Shown here one piece after another: positions 31,537 through 41,700 of a stretch of DNA of 63,846 nucleotides. A program made the position numbers and the translations under genes. The stretch spans positions 1 through 63,846 of the forward strand of contig CAYMIV010000005.1 in the NCBI GenBank assembly GCA_964390945.1, written 5' to 3'. The number at the start of each line of letters is the position of its first letter. The first letter of the stretch is position 1. This stretch comes from Damh-18 sp964390945 (GTDB taxonomy: Bacteria > Patescibacteriota > Minisyncoccia > Phycocordibacterales > UBA918). The notes under the pieces were generated by a model. That model made no database searches, was not told where the DNA came from, and saw nothing but the letters and a program-made list of their open reading frames with translations.

Positions 31537-34533
31537 TCAACCTTCTCTGAGAAAATCGACCAATTCGCAGTAATCCGATTTCGCAGGATCACACGGCGCG
31601 TTTAAAAACGCGCCGTGTGCTATTTCCAAGACGACTTGGATAATCTCTTTCCGGAGCGCTTCCATTTCTTCATCGGTAATGGTATACGCCTCTTCGTGTA
31701 TCCTCCCTCTCTCATCCGCCTCAATGAACGAGAGGAGCCCTTCGCGGCATTTAAGGCGTTCATCCGTTTGGAGCGAGAGGAGGAGCGCGTAAAAGGTCAG
31801 TTGGCGCTTGTAGTCGCCTGTCGAGTCTTTGGTTGTACCCTCAATTACTCCGCGTGTTTTTGGAGCACCTGATTTATAGTCGACGACACGGATGATATTT
31901 CCCCCAGCATCAAAATCGAGTCGGTCAAGTTTTCCCGTGAGCCGAACTTCGGGAAACGCCGGGTCTCCCGTTGGAAGCAACACTTCGATTGGGTATTCTT
32001 CTTTGGTTTCGTGAGGAAACGAAGGTGCGCTCTGTTCAAGGTAGAGTGTAAGCGCCACGAGCGCACGTTCGTGGAGACGGGTATATTCAGTGTGCGTAAT
32101 TGGTAATTTTGAAAGTTCTCGCTCAATATATGTTTTGAGCGTACTTATCGAGGGAAGCTCACCCGTTGTTCGCCTGTGGTGCATAACGCTTCGGAGCGCG
32201 TCATGGAGCGCCGTGCCAAACTGTGCACTCTCATTCTTTACTTCGGGAATATGGAGTACGTTGCGAAAAAAGTAATTCCAAGGACTCTTCATGTAATTAT
32301 TGAGCGCAGTAACGGAAAATCCATGTTCTGCGAGCACCGACATGAGAAGTGCGCTGTCTATGGGCAATCGCGTATCGGTGTGAAGCACCGATGCCGTTGG
32401 GTCGAAATCTTTTTCAAAATGTTCAGTGCCCTGAACTTCTATAAGTGATTCGCCGATGCCTTCGAGGAGCCGCGAGGGCAAGAGCGCCCTTCCCTCCGCG
32501 CTCATTTCACTTGAGCTGAAGTAACACCCTTCCTTGGCGCGCGTAATCGCTACGTAAAGCAGTTTCCGCTCATCGTCAAACGCGGCGGGCTCTTTGGACA
32601 TCTCATGTCGCGTAATGGGAATATGAAAAAATTCCGCATGTGAACTACCTCCCCACCGTGAATCTACAAGATGCGGAATGAATACGTGTTTGAATTCGAG
32701 CCCCTTCGCCCGATGTGCAGTCATAATGCGCACTGCGCTCTGGTGCGCAGAAATAGAGGGAGCATTGAGCGCGATTTTATGAAGAGCACACGATTCAAAC
32801 ATGCGGGCGACATCGGCGAGCGTTTGTACAGAGTCGTGGCGTACCATTTCCTCAACTTCATCATAGATTCGCCGAATGACCTTTCCACCCTCATAGGGAT
32901 CGTGGGCAATTGCGTGTTTGAGAAGTCCGCTCTCTCGAAGCGCGTACTCAAGCACGCGATGCGGCGCTTCGACGGATGCGCGCTTATATGCGGTACGGAG
33001 AACCTCGCTCACACGGAGCACAGCCATGACATTGTTCACTCCGAGTGTTTCAAGTCGGTGTGCGTCGCTCACAATCATACGGAGTGGCGTATCGTACGTA
33101 CGCGCGCGCATGATGCGGACCACGTCTTCAACGCCTATTTTCGGGTAGCCGCTCAAAAGAACCCGAGCGAGGGCGTCCTCATCATGGGGGCTGATAAGGG
33201 CGCGAATGAGGGCGCGAATACTCGTGGTAATCGGATGATAGAGGATGTCACCATCGGCGGATGCGTCCGCGGCAATGCCGTGCTTTCGAATGAGAGTGGC
33301 GATTTCTTCAACTTCGCGGTTTGTTCGAAGAATAATGGCTATGTCCTCCGGCAAAACTTGTTCTTTCGCAATGAGATGTTTCAACGCATTCACAATATAC
33401 TCGTGCTCAACTGCCTCGTGGCTGAATGTTCGCCGCTCTATCTTTCCCTTTTTCTTACTGGTTGAGGAGAGCGGGACGCGGAGTTCGCGGGCATCCCCCG
33501 CGTCTGTTTTGATAAGTTCATGTGAAAGGTCGAGAATATTTTGCGTCGAACGATAATTTTCGGTGAGTGCGATTGTTTTCGTGTGTGGAAATTTTTCCTC
33601 AAAGTAGAGAAAATTTTCAAGTGATGCTCCCTGGAATCGGTAGATTGCCTGCTTTTCGTCGCCGACAACGAAAAGGTTGGGGCGTTCATGGAATGCTGCT
33701 AAAAGTTCGAGTATGCGATTCTGGCTCCCATTCACATCTTGGTGCTCGTCGGCAAGGATATACTGATACGTTTCTTGGAGTGAACGAAGCATGTCTTCGT
33801 CTCGCTCGAGCGCCTTCACCGTTTCAAAAATCATATCGTCAAAATCGTACCTACCGGTGGTCGCAAGCGCAGATTCATATGCGCGATAGACAAAGAGGAG
33901 TTCACGGTTCTTGAGCAGTTGTTTTTCGCGGTCAATGTATTCGCCTCGAACCTTTCCCTTGTGCGCACCTTTTTCATGGAGCCGAGGAGTTTCGCTGAGA
34001 ATCGTTTCTTGGCGCGCGATGATTTCGGCAAATGTGTCTGGTGTTATGAATTCGCGCTTCATCAATGAGAGCGCTGCAATGATTGGTTTTACGTACAGTT
34101 GGGAATTTCCGTGGGGACGAAGTTTTCGTATTTCCCCTCCCTCAATTAGGGATTCGACGAGGGTGATTTTATCGAGATCGCTTATCGGCGTGCCGCCGAC
34201 CGCACGCTCGTATGCTTCTGGGTATGCACGTATGAGCATACCGGCAAACTCGTGGAAGGTGTGAATAGGCACCCGATATGCAGACGAACCGATGTATGAG
34301 GCGAGCCGCTCTCGCATCGCACGAGCGCCGGCTTCGGTGAACGTGAGCGCGAGGATACTTTCAGGCGAAGTGTCCGTCTTCGCCAAAATGTTTGCAATGC
34401 GAATGGTGAGAATCTGTGTTTTTCCGGTCCCCGGACCGGCAATGACCATAACGGGGCCTTCAATGGTGTCGACGGCTGTGCGCTGGGCGCGGTTAAGCGA
34501 CCGATACGCCTCCAGAAATGCGGATGATTGCAT
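31537..34533 (-). CDS. UvrD/PcrA-type helicase fused to a PD-(D/E)XK nuclease (AddA/RecB-like)
   Basis: 998 residues from MQSSAFLE. Superfamily 1A motifs: Q-motif LNRAQRTAV, Walker A GPGTGKTQIL, II (LADEHQDVNG), III (VVGDEKQAIYRFQGA), IV (LTENYRST), V and VI (VTRAKEGCYFSSS). The C-terminal region from about 800 has GTALHDALRSVM, LTGKLDRLDF and VVDYKSG, which are the PD-(D/E)XK nuclease motifs. Of the Fe-S cluster cysteines, only two remain (PCDPAKSDYCELVDF). It would process broken DNA ends. No addB partner is seen nearby. Confidence 0.9.
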   Translation of the reverse strand: MQSSAFLEAYRSLNRAQRTAVDTIEGPVMVIAGPGTGKTQILTIRIANILAKTDTSPESILALTFTEAGARAMRERLASYIGSSAYRVPIHTFHEFAGMLIRAYPEAYERAVGGTPISDLDKITLVESLIEGGEIRKLRPHGNSQLYVKPIIAALSLMKREFITPDTFAEIIARQETILSETPRLHEKGAHKGKVRGEYIDREKQLLKNRELLFVYRAYESALATTGRYDFDDMIFETVKALERDEDMLRSLQETYQYILADEHQDVNGSQNRILELLAAFHERPNLFVVGDEKQAIYRFQGASLENFLYFEEKFPHTKTIALTENYRSTQNILDLSHELIKTDAGDARELRVPLSSTSKKKGKIERRTFSHEAVEHEYIVNALKHLIAKEQVLPEDIAIILRTNREVEEIATLIRKHGIAADASADGDILYHPITTSIRALIRALISPHDEDALARVLLSGYPKIGVEDVVRIMRARTYDTPLRMIVSDAHRLETLGVNNVMAVLRVSEVLRTAYKRASVEAPHRVLEYALRESGLLKHAIAHDPYEGGKVIRRIYDEVEEMVRHDSVQTLADVARMFESCALHKIALNAPSISAHQSAVRIMTAHRAKGLEFKHVFIPHLVDSRWGGSSHAEFFHIPITRHEMSKEPAAFDDERKLLYVAITRAKEGCYFSSSEMSAEGRALLPSRLLEGIGESLIEVQGTEHFEKDFDPTASVLHTDTRLPIDSALLMSVLAEHGFSVTALNNYMKSPWNYFFRNVLHIPEVKNESAQFGTALHDALRSVMHHRRTTGELPSISTLKTYIERELSKLPITHTEYTRLHERALVALTLYLEQSAPSFPHETKEEYPIEVLLPTGDPAFPEVRLTGKLDRLDFDAGGNIIRVVDYKSGAPKTRGVIEGTTKDSTGDYKRQLTFYALLLSLQTDERLKCREGLLSFIEADERGRIHEEAYTITDEEMEALRKEIIQVVLEIAHGAFLNAPCDPAKSDYCELVDFLREG

Positions 34534-34647
34534 ACCGCAAATTATATCGAAAATCAAACCACAAAGACATCGGTTAATCCGAAAAGAATCGAGTACGAAA
34601 AATCGGGCGGTTTGCGAGAATGAGTTTAAGGAGTATCATTAAGGTGT

Positions 34648-35100
34648 ATGAAGATTCGTGATATCGTCAAAGAATCCGTTGTTATCAACGAAAACGAGAC
34701 ATTCCATGACGCGGTGGAACTTATGGTGAGAAAACAAACCAATTCCCTCCTCGTCGTCAATGATGAAGGCACCCTCGTTGGCGAAGTGAATGTGTCCGAC
34801 CTGCTCGACGCCATCGTTCCCGAAGACCTCAACGGAGACAACGTGCTCGAACAATTCGCCGCGGAGGAAACGTTTCATGATGCTGTGCGCAATGCTTCAG
34901 AAAAATCGGTGCAAGAGTTTATGAATGTCGAAATCCAGCCCATTCACGTCGACGATAGCCTTATTACCATTGCGGCAACCGCTATCGCATACCAGACAGC
35001 GCACATTCCCATCGTCGATCATGATGAGCGGCCGCTTGGGTTTGTTTCCCGTAGAGGTTTGAAGCATATCATCGCAAAATATCTGAATATCAAAGAATGA
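34648..35100 (+). CDS. CBS-domain protein
   Basis: 150 residues, made of two CBS motifs: the first around VINENETFHDAVELMVRKQ and LLVVNDEGTLVGEV, the second around QPIHVDDSLITIAATAIAY and IPIVDHDERPLGFVSRRG. Tandem CBS pairs bind adenosyl nucleotides and regulate partner enzymes; here no partner domain is fused. AAGG(TG) just before the ATG supports the start. The gene is alone between the helicase (divergent) and rpoD (convergent). Confidence 0.9.
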   Translation: MKIRDIVKESVVINENETFHDAVELMVRKQTNSLLVVNDEGTLVGEVNVSDLLDAIVPEDLNGDNVLEQFAAEETFHDAVRNASEKSVQEFMNVEIQPIHVDDSLITIAATAIAYQTAHIPIVDHDERPLGFVSRRGLKHIIAKYLNIKE

Positions 35101-35155
35101 ATCAGACGACCCACGAAAAACACTCGCCTTGGTGTCTCCGAAACCGCTCCGACTC

Positions 35156-35199
35156 ATAAAACCGAAAAAGCGTCCTTGGGGACGCTTTTTCGGTTTTAT
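35156..35199. terminator. Bidirectional terminator between the CBS gene and rpoD
   Basis: A perfect 20-bp stem (35156-35175 with 35180-35199) around TTGG, containing T-rich and A-rich arms that give T-runs on both strands. Confidence 0.9.
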
Positions 35200-35289
35200 A
35201 CGGGTTTTTCCGTGTATCTTTGTTCGTAAAAAATCCGATTTTACAGACCAGCAACGGCAGACGCTCGTCGTTTCTCCGTGCGATGACTT

Positions 35290-36627
35290 CTAATAACTCT
35301 TGAGTCTGCGGGCCTTCTCGTGCTGGCGAATCTTCTCGAGTGCCTTCGCCTCAATCTGTCGGATGCGTTCTCGGGTCACGCCAAACTCCTTACCCACCTC
35401 TTCGAGCGTGTGGTAGGTGCCGTCAAGGAGCCCGTGCCGCATCTCGAGAATCTTACGCTCTTTTTCTGAAAGCGTATCGAGAATCTCCTGCATCTGATCT
35501 GCGAGGATGCGGTGCGCAACCTCCTGGTCGGGTGAGATTATTTTGTCGTCTGAAATGAAGTCGGAGAGACGGGAGCGGTCATCTTCGTCGCCAATCGGAA
35601 GTTCGAGCGAAATGGTGTCCTGGCTGATTTTTTCAATCTGATAGATTTTCTCAACCTCAACTCCCATCTCGGTAGCGATTTCCTCCGCCATCGGGTCACG
35701 ACCTAAGTCCTGCGCAAGACGTCGCGACACTTGCTTGTATTTTGCCATCGTCTCAACCATGTGTACGGGGATGCGAATCGTTCGTGACTGATCGGCGAGG
35801 GCTCTCGTAATCGCCTGACGAATCCACCATGTCGCATACGTCGAAAATTTGAATCCTTTCGTGAAGTCGAATTTATCGACGGCTTTGAAAAGGCCGAGAT
35901 TCCCCTCCTGAATGAGGTCGAGAAGCGTGAGGTCTGGACTGCGGCCCACGTACTTCTTTGCGATTGAAACAACGAGGCGAAGGTTTGCGCGCGCAAGAAG
36001 GTTACGTGCTTCGGTATCGCCGGCGACAATGCGTTTTGCGAGTTCGCGTTCTTCGTGAGCATTAAGAAGTGGGTACTGCCCTATTTCACGCAGATACATT
36101 TGAATTGAATCGTAACCGCTCCCCTCGTTTCTGCGATAAACATTTCTCCTATCCAAAAGGTCGTCGTGTGTGTCGGTGCCGAGCATCCCACCCGAACCGA
36201 GCACATCAACACTCGCAGTCGCGAGCCGTTCATAAAGATTTTCAAGAAAATTGACGTTGTTCTCTATCTGCGGAAATTCCTTTATGATTTCATCATATGT
36301 AACATACCCGCGAGTTCTCCCGATGGTGAGGAGCGCTTCCGCTTTTGTTTCGAGAAGTTGTTCCGCTTTCGAGAGTTTCGCTGGCTTTTTGGGCTTCGGG
36401 GCTTTGATCTTTTTCGAGGGAGCTTTCTTGGTCTTTGTTCCTGGCTTTTTAGGTCCGATTTTCTTCTTTTTAGTCTTTGAAACACCCCTGTGCGCAGTCT
36501 TTTTTTTCACAAGCGCTTTTTTCTGTTTAACCGCCTTTCGCGAAGCGTTTTTGTGTTTTTTTACAGGCGTCTTTTTTGACGCTTTTTTGACGCGGCTATT
36601 TGATTTCTGCGACTTTTTAGTAGCCAT
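35290..36627 (-). CDS. rpoD: RNA polymerase primary sigma factor RpoD
   Basis: 445 residues. A Lys-rich N-terminal tract of about 85 residues replaces the acidic region 1.1 of standard RpoD. Regions 1.2 to 4.2 follow: region 1.2-like YGSDSIQMYLREIG, 2.1-2.4 (NLRLVVSIAKKY, LDLIQEGNLGLFKAVDKFDF, FSTYATWWIRQAI), 3, and 4.2 (TLEEVGKEFGVTRERIRQIEAKAL). It is the housekeeping sigma, matching the -35/-10 promoters seen here. It is transcribed 61 bases behind dnaG in the classic dnaG-rpoD arrangement. Confidence 0.96.
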   Translation of the reverse strand: MATKKSQKSNSRVKKASKKTPVKKHKNASRKAVKQKKALVKKKTAHRGVSKTKKKKIGPKKPGTKTKKAPSKKIKAPKPKKPAKLSKAEQLLETKAEALLTIGRTRGYVTYDEIIKEFPQIENNVNFLENLYERLATASVDVLGSGGMLGTDTHDDLLDRRNVYRRNEGSGYDSIQMYLREIGQYPLLNAHEERELAKRIVAGDTEARNLLARANLRLVVSIAKKYVGRSPDLTLLDLIQEGNLGLFKAVDKFDFTKGFKFSTYATWWIRQAITRALADQSRTIRIPVHMVETMAKYKQVSRRLAQDLGRDPMAEEIATEMGVEVEKIYQIEKISQDTISLELPIGDEDDRSRLSDFISDDKIISPDQEVAHRILADQMQEILDTLSEKERKILEMRHGLLDGTYHTLEEVGKEFGVTRERIRQIEAKALEKIRQHEKARRLKSY

Positions 36628-36688
36628 AATGTCCCCAACTATACCGTAAAACGTTTAAAAGTCTACCCTTTCATTCCTGGGGTACGCC

Positions 36689-38404
36689 TCATGTCGGGAT
36701 ACTGATAACGATTGTTTTCTGAAACAATGTCTGCGCCGCCTTCGTTTCTTCGAGCAATTGATCGACGAGTGCCTGGTCTCCCGAGGTTTCGGCTTCCCGC
36801 AATTCGCGCCCGATGCGACCGAGGCGTTCTTTGGCACAGATATGCGAAAGTTCGGTGAGTAAATCTCCCGTCTCCTTGCACAAATCTTTTTCTGAAAGAC
36901 TTTCAAGGTGTTTTTCCACGATAAACAATGTTCGTTGTTCGGTGTTTTTTTCGTTACCAGGGTCGATACCAAGCGCTTCGAACTCGGATTCAATCTGCAA
37001 CTTAAGATATGGACGCTCACCACTTGAGAGGAGTGCTACGGCACGGAGGTGTTCAATGAGTTGCGGCATCCGACCGTTTTCAATACGGGTTGGATTGGTC
37101 GGTGCAGTATCATGAGAGACAAGCGGACGTGCGATCGCTTCGCTCAATCGCTCGAGTTCATAACGAATTGAATCGGAACGCGTGCCGATAGCGTTCGCAA
37201 TCACTGACTCAAAGTGTTCCCTGTCTATGCGGTTCGGCATCGCAAGGAGGAGCGGTAGAAGTTCTTCGCGTACCCGGAGCTTGTATGTTCGGTCATCTTT
37301 CGATTCGCTCCTCAGAACGGAGAGTAAAAATTCAACGACGTGTACCGCATTGCCGACGAACTGTTTGAATTGTTTCGGGTCTGCTTTGATGATGTCGGCC
37401 GGATCCTTCCCGCCCTCCATGCGTGCAACCTTCACATCGAGTCCGTGTCCGAGCATGAGAAGGGCGGTCCGTTTCACCGCAGCAACGCCGGCGCGATCGC
37501 TGTCGAGGGCGAGCACGACGCGATTGGAGAGTCGCATGAGGAGCGCGAGGTGGTAGGGAGTAAATGCGGTGCCTGAAACAGCAACCGTATTTGTATATCC
37601 TGCTTGGTGGGAGAGTACCACATCAAACTGTCCCTCGACAACGAGCGAAAAGTCATAGTGACGGATGCCCTGCCTCGCAACATCGTAACCGTAGAGTATT
37701 TCTGATTTTTTGAAGAGGTCGGTTTCCGGTGAATTTACGTACTTCGGTATACCATCTTCATTTTTTAATGTTCTGCCGGAAAACGCAACGACCCTGCCCG
37801 ACGCGTCGCGTATGGGGAACATCACCCGATCGCGAAATACGTCATAGGATTCTTTATTCGGGTCTGTCTTTTTGATGAGTCCGGCTCGAAGCATTTGGTC
37901 TTCGGTGTATTTTTTCTCGGTGAGGTGCGCTTTAAGAGCACGCCACTCATCCGGGGCGTAGCCAATGCGCCATGCGTAGATAGTCTGCCCAGACACGCCC
38001 CGACTCGCTATGTACGCATCAACGTGCGGGTGTTTCTCTCGCTCTCGGAAGAAAAATTGTGCAGCCTCTTCGAGCAGCGAAAATTCCGCGTCGCGTTCGG
38101 TACGCGCGGCGGGGTCTTCGAGAACGAGTTCAACACCCGCCTTCTCCGCGAGAATTTTGAGCGCACCCCTGAAATCAACGCCTTCCATTTCCTGAATAAA
38201 CGTAAATATATCCCCCCCTTTTTGAGAAGAGAAACAGAAGTAAACCCCGCGATCAGGAGAAACAAAGAATGATGGCGTTTTTTCATTCGTAAAGGGCGAC
38301 TTACCCTTATAACTCTTTCCCGCCTTGTGGAGCTCAACGTATGCACCGACAACATCGAGTATCGAGAGTCGCTCTTTTATTTCCTCAACAGGAGTTCGTG
38401 CCAT
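36689..38404 (-). CDS. dnaG: DNA primase DnaG with degenerate zinc site
   Basis: 571 residues. The N-terminal domain has the usual EKTPSFFVSPDRGVYFCF frame, but the zinc ligands are mostly lost: Cys to Ser36, His to Thr39, Cys57 kept, Cys to Ser60. The Toprim core is intact (VVEGQFDVVLSHQAGYTNTV, VVLALDSDRAGVAAVKRTA, DPADII). A C-terminal helicase-binding-like region follows. It makes replication primers. It is the first gene of the dnaG-rpoD run; the small membrane protein gene lies divergent. See finding for the zinc site. Confidence 0.95.
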   Translation of the reverse strand: MARTPVEEIKERLSILDVVGAYVELHKAGKSYKGKSPFTNEKTPSFFVSPDRGVYFCFSSQKGGDIFTFIQEMEGVDFRGALKILAEKAGVELVLEDPAARTERDAEFSLLEEAAQFFFREREKHPHVDAYIASRGVSGQTIYAWRIGYAPDEWRALKAHLTEKKYTEDQMLRAGLIKKTDPNKESYDVFRDRVMFPIRDASGRVVAFSGRTLKNEDGIPKYVNSPETDLFKKSEILYGYDVARQGIRHYDFSLVVEGQFDVVLSHQAGYTNTVAVSGTAFTPYHLALLMRLSNRVVLALDSDRAGVAAVKRTALLMLGHGLDVKVARMEGGKDPADIIKADPKQFKQFVGNAVHVVEFLLSVLRSESKDDRTYKLRVREELLPLLLAMPNRIDREHFESVIANAIGTRSDSIRYELERLSEAIARPLVSHDTAPTNPTRIENGRMPQLIEHLRAVALLSSGERPYLKLQIESEFEALGIDPGNEKNTEQRTLFIVEKHLESLSEKDLCKETGDLLTELSHICAKERLGRIGRELREAETSGDQALVDQLLEETKAAQTLFQKTIVISIPT

Positions 38405-38522
38405 AGTGCGACCATTATACGTGATAATGCAATATGCAGTGGATGTTGCTTTTTACAAATTATGTGAGATAACATAAAAGTACGCTTCCGTTCAACAATC
38501 GTCCCGAACATGGAGGTTCGTT

Positions 38523-38735
38523 ATGGAGTTTTGGACTGTGTTCTTCGCCACCCTACTCGCTGTGTGGGTCGTTTTCGGAATCATGGCCGTTTCATCAGTA
38601 ACGCACTTTCTCATAAAAGAGGAGGAAGACGCAGGGCTCAGAGGATTCCGAAAGTATCTCTACTGGGCAATACTTATCTTTCTCTGTTTTATCGGGGGGC
38701 CGGTAATGCTTGCGTTGGCGCTCTCTGATAAATAA
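38523..38735 (+). CDS. Small membrane protein (70 aa)
   Basis: Not recognised. 70 residues with two membrane helices (FWTVFFATLLAVWVVFGIMA and YLYWAILIFLCFIGGPVMLAL) around a charged loop (KEEEDAGLRGFRKY). The ribosome site GGAGG lies 9 bases before the ATG, and a terminator follows 15 bases after the stop. It is divergent from dnaG and convergent with rpoC. Confidence 0.7.
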   Translation: MEFWTVFFATLLAVWVVFGIMAVSSVTHFLIKEEEDAGLRGFRKYLYWAILIFLCFIGGPVMLALALSDK

Positions 38736-38750
38736 CGTGTCAAACAAGCA

Positions 38751-38782
38751 AAACGCCGCGACCAGGGGTCGCGGCGTTTTTT
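38751..38782 (+). terminator. Terminator between the small gene and rpoC
   Basis: AAACGCCGCGACC (38751-38763) pairs with 38767-38779 around AGG, giving TTTTTT at the 3' side. The A-run on the left lets it work for rpoC in the other direction too. Confidence 0.9.
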
Positions 38783-38796
38783 ACTTTTCTTGTTTA

Positions 38797-41700
38797 TTAT
38801 TCTTCTTCCTCGCTATCAGTTGCGACACCGCGAATAAGGTCGAACTTGCGACTTCCCTTGAAGCCTGTACCGGCGGGAATGAGACGACCGATTATCACGT
38901 TCTCCATGAGACCAGTGAGTTTGTCTTCGCTTCCGCGAACCGCGGCGTTAATGAGGACCCGGGTCGTATTCTGGAACGATGCCGCAGAGAGGAAACTCTT
39001 GCGTGAGAGCGATGTCTCCGTGATACCCAAAATGAGACGTTCGCCCTTGGCGGGATCCTTGCCTTCTTCCTTGAGCGCTTCATTGATGCGGACGAGATTC
39101 CACTCTTCGACAACATCTCCGGGCGTAAAGTGACTATCGCCGGAAACCGTTATTTTCATGCGGCTCATCATCTGCTTCACAATGAGTTCGATGTGTTTGC
39201 GTGAAATCGTCACACCTTGAAGTTCATAGATTTTATTCGTCTCATTGATTATGTACTCTTGTGTCGCTTCCTGACCGGCATATTTGAAGAGTTCAGGAAG
39301 GCTTGCAGAACCGTCAGTAATCAATTGACCCTGCTTCACCGTCTCGCCAACCGTAACCGTCACAACGCGGCGGAAATGCACCGGGTATTCGAGTGATTCA
39401 TTTTTCTTCGAAGAGTGTTTTGAGCCAAGCTCGGGAGCGATAACAATTATTTTCTCCTTACCCTCTGTTCGAATTTCCGTTACCACGCCATCGGTGTGAG
39501 AAATGACCGCGGGAATCTTGGGGAGACGCTTTTCGAAGACCTCTTCAACGCGCGGGAGACCCTGGGTCACGTCGCCGCCAACCGAAGCGGCGCCGCCGGC
39601 GTGCTTCGTGTTCATGGTGAGCTGCGTTCCCGGCTCGCCAATCGCCTGTGCGGCAACTGTACCAACCGCTTCGCCGATGTCGACGAGTTTGTTGGTCGTG
39701 AGATCAATGCCGTAACACTGCTGACAGACACCCTGGAGCGTCTTACACGTCATGGGTGAACGAACAACAACCGAAGAAACGCTTGAATTTTCAACTGCGA
39801 CCGAATCGAGTCGCGAGAGAAGATGTCCTTTCGAGAAGAGCACCTTGCCTTCACCATCAACTGCATCTTCGGCGAGAATTCGACCGCGAATTGCTTTTGA
39901 AAAAGCAATCTGAATACCGGATGAACTCGTTCGCCCGATTGTTACGCCATCCTTCGTCTTGCAGTTTTCCTCGGTTACAATGGCGTCTTGCGCAACAACG
40001 AAGAGGCGGCGCGTGAGGTATCCCGCCTTTGCGGTCTGGAGCGCGGTGTCTGCAAGTCCCTTGCGCGAACCGTGTGTCGTAATGAAGTACTCAATCGGAC
40101 TCATACCCTCTTTCATGGATGAGAGGACCGGAAATTCAAGAGTCTCGCCTCGCGTGTTGATGATGAGGCCTTTCATGCCGGCCATCTGCGCAATCTGTCC
40201 CATTGAACCGCGGGCGCCTGACTTCCACATGTCATACACCGAGCCGTTCTTATCAAGCGTCGAGGGGAGTATTTCCTCAATTTCAGTCTTTGCCTTGTGC
40301 CAGATACCAATGATGAGACGGCGGCGTTCTTCGCGTGAGAGCAGTCCGTCATCAAAGTGATTGAGGATAGCGCGCTCTGCTTCGCGCGCGTTTGCAAGAA
40401 TTGTTTTCTTCTCCTCTGGTACAACAACGTCGTCAATACCCCATGTCGTTCCCGACTTTGTCGCATACTCAAAACCAAACCGTTTCATGCGGTCAACAAT
40501 TCGCGGTACCGAATCCGTTCCCTTTTCATCGATGAGGTCGACAACAATACCGAAGAGGGTTCGTTGTGTGATGACGTCGTTAATAAATGGGTGTTCCGAA
40601 GGAAGCACGGAGTTAAAGAGCAGACGTCCAACCGAAGTTTCGAACACCTTTCCTTCAAAGTGGGAGTACTTCTCTGTATCGGTCGCAAGCACCTTTACTT
40701 TTGCGCGAATATCGATAACACCGTAATCAAATGCGAGAATGGCGGCATTCGGCGAAGGGAAATATTTTCCCTCGCCCTTTGCGCCATCGATGATTTTGGT
40801 CATCCAGAAAGCACCGAGCGCCATGTCGAGCAGTTTTTCAGAAACGACGGGTTCAGCCGAACCGGGCTTCAGAATATTCTTGTTTGCCGAAATAATTTCT
40901 CGCGCCTCAAGTTGTGCCTCCTCTGAAAGCGGTACGTGAACCGCCATTTGATCGCCGTCAAAGTCGGCGTTGAACGCGCGACAGACCAGCGGGTGAATCT
41001 GAATAGCGTTGCCCTCGATGAGTACCGGACGAAACGCCTGAATACCCTGGCGGTGCAAGGTCGGCGCGCGGTTGAGGAGTACGTGTCGATGCTTGATGAC
41101 ATTTTCGAGAATCGCCCACACCTCCGGTACGCCGTCCTCAATGAGACGTCCTGCGCCGCGGATATTGTACGCGAGTTCTTGCTTGAGGAGTTCGGAAATG
41201 ACGAACGGACGGAAAAGTTCGAGCGCCATGTGTTTCGGAAGACCGCACTGATCGAGCGCGAGTTCCGGACCGATAACAATCACCGAACGTCCCGAGTAGT
41301 CAACGCGCTTACCGAGAAGGTTCTGACGGAAGTATCCTTGCTTTGATTTGAGGTAATCGGACAATGATTTGAGCGGGCGGCGCTGTGCCTGGCTCATCGC
41401 CGAGTATGCCGTGTTGCCGTGACGAATCGAGTTGTCAATCAAAGCATCAACCGCTTCCTGGAGGATGCGCTTCTCGTTTCGGAGAATGACGTCAGGCGCC
41501 ATGATGTCGATGAGTTTCTTGAGACGATTATTGCGGTTGATGACGCGACGATAGAGGTCGTTGAGGTCGGATGATGCGTGCCGACCGCCTTCGAGCGCAA
41601 CCATGGGTCGGAGCGCGGGCGGTATGACTGGAATGCGGGTGAGGAACATCCATTCGGGGCGAACGCCCGCGTGAATCATTCCCTTGATGAGTGAGAGACG

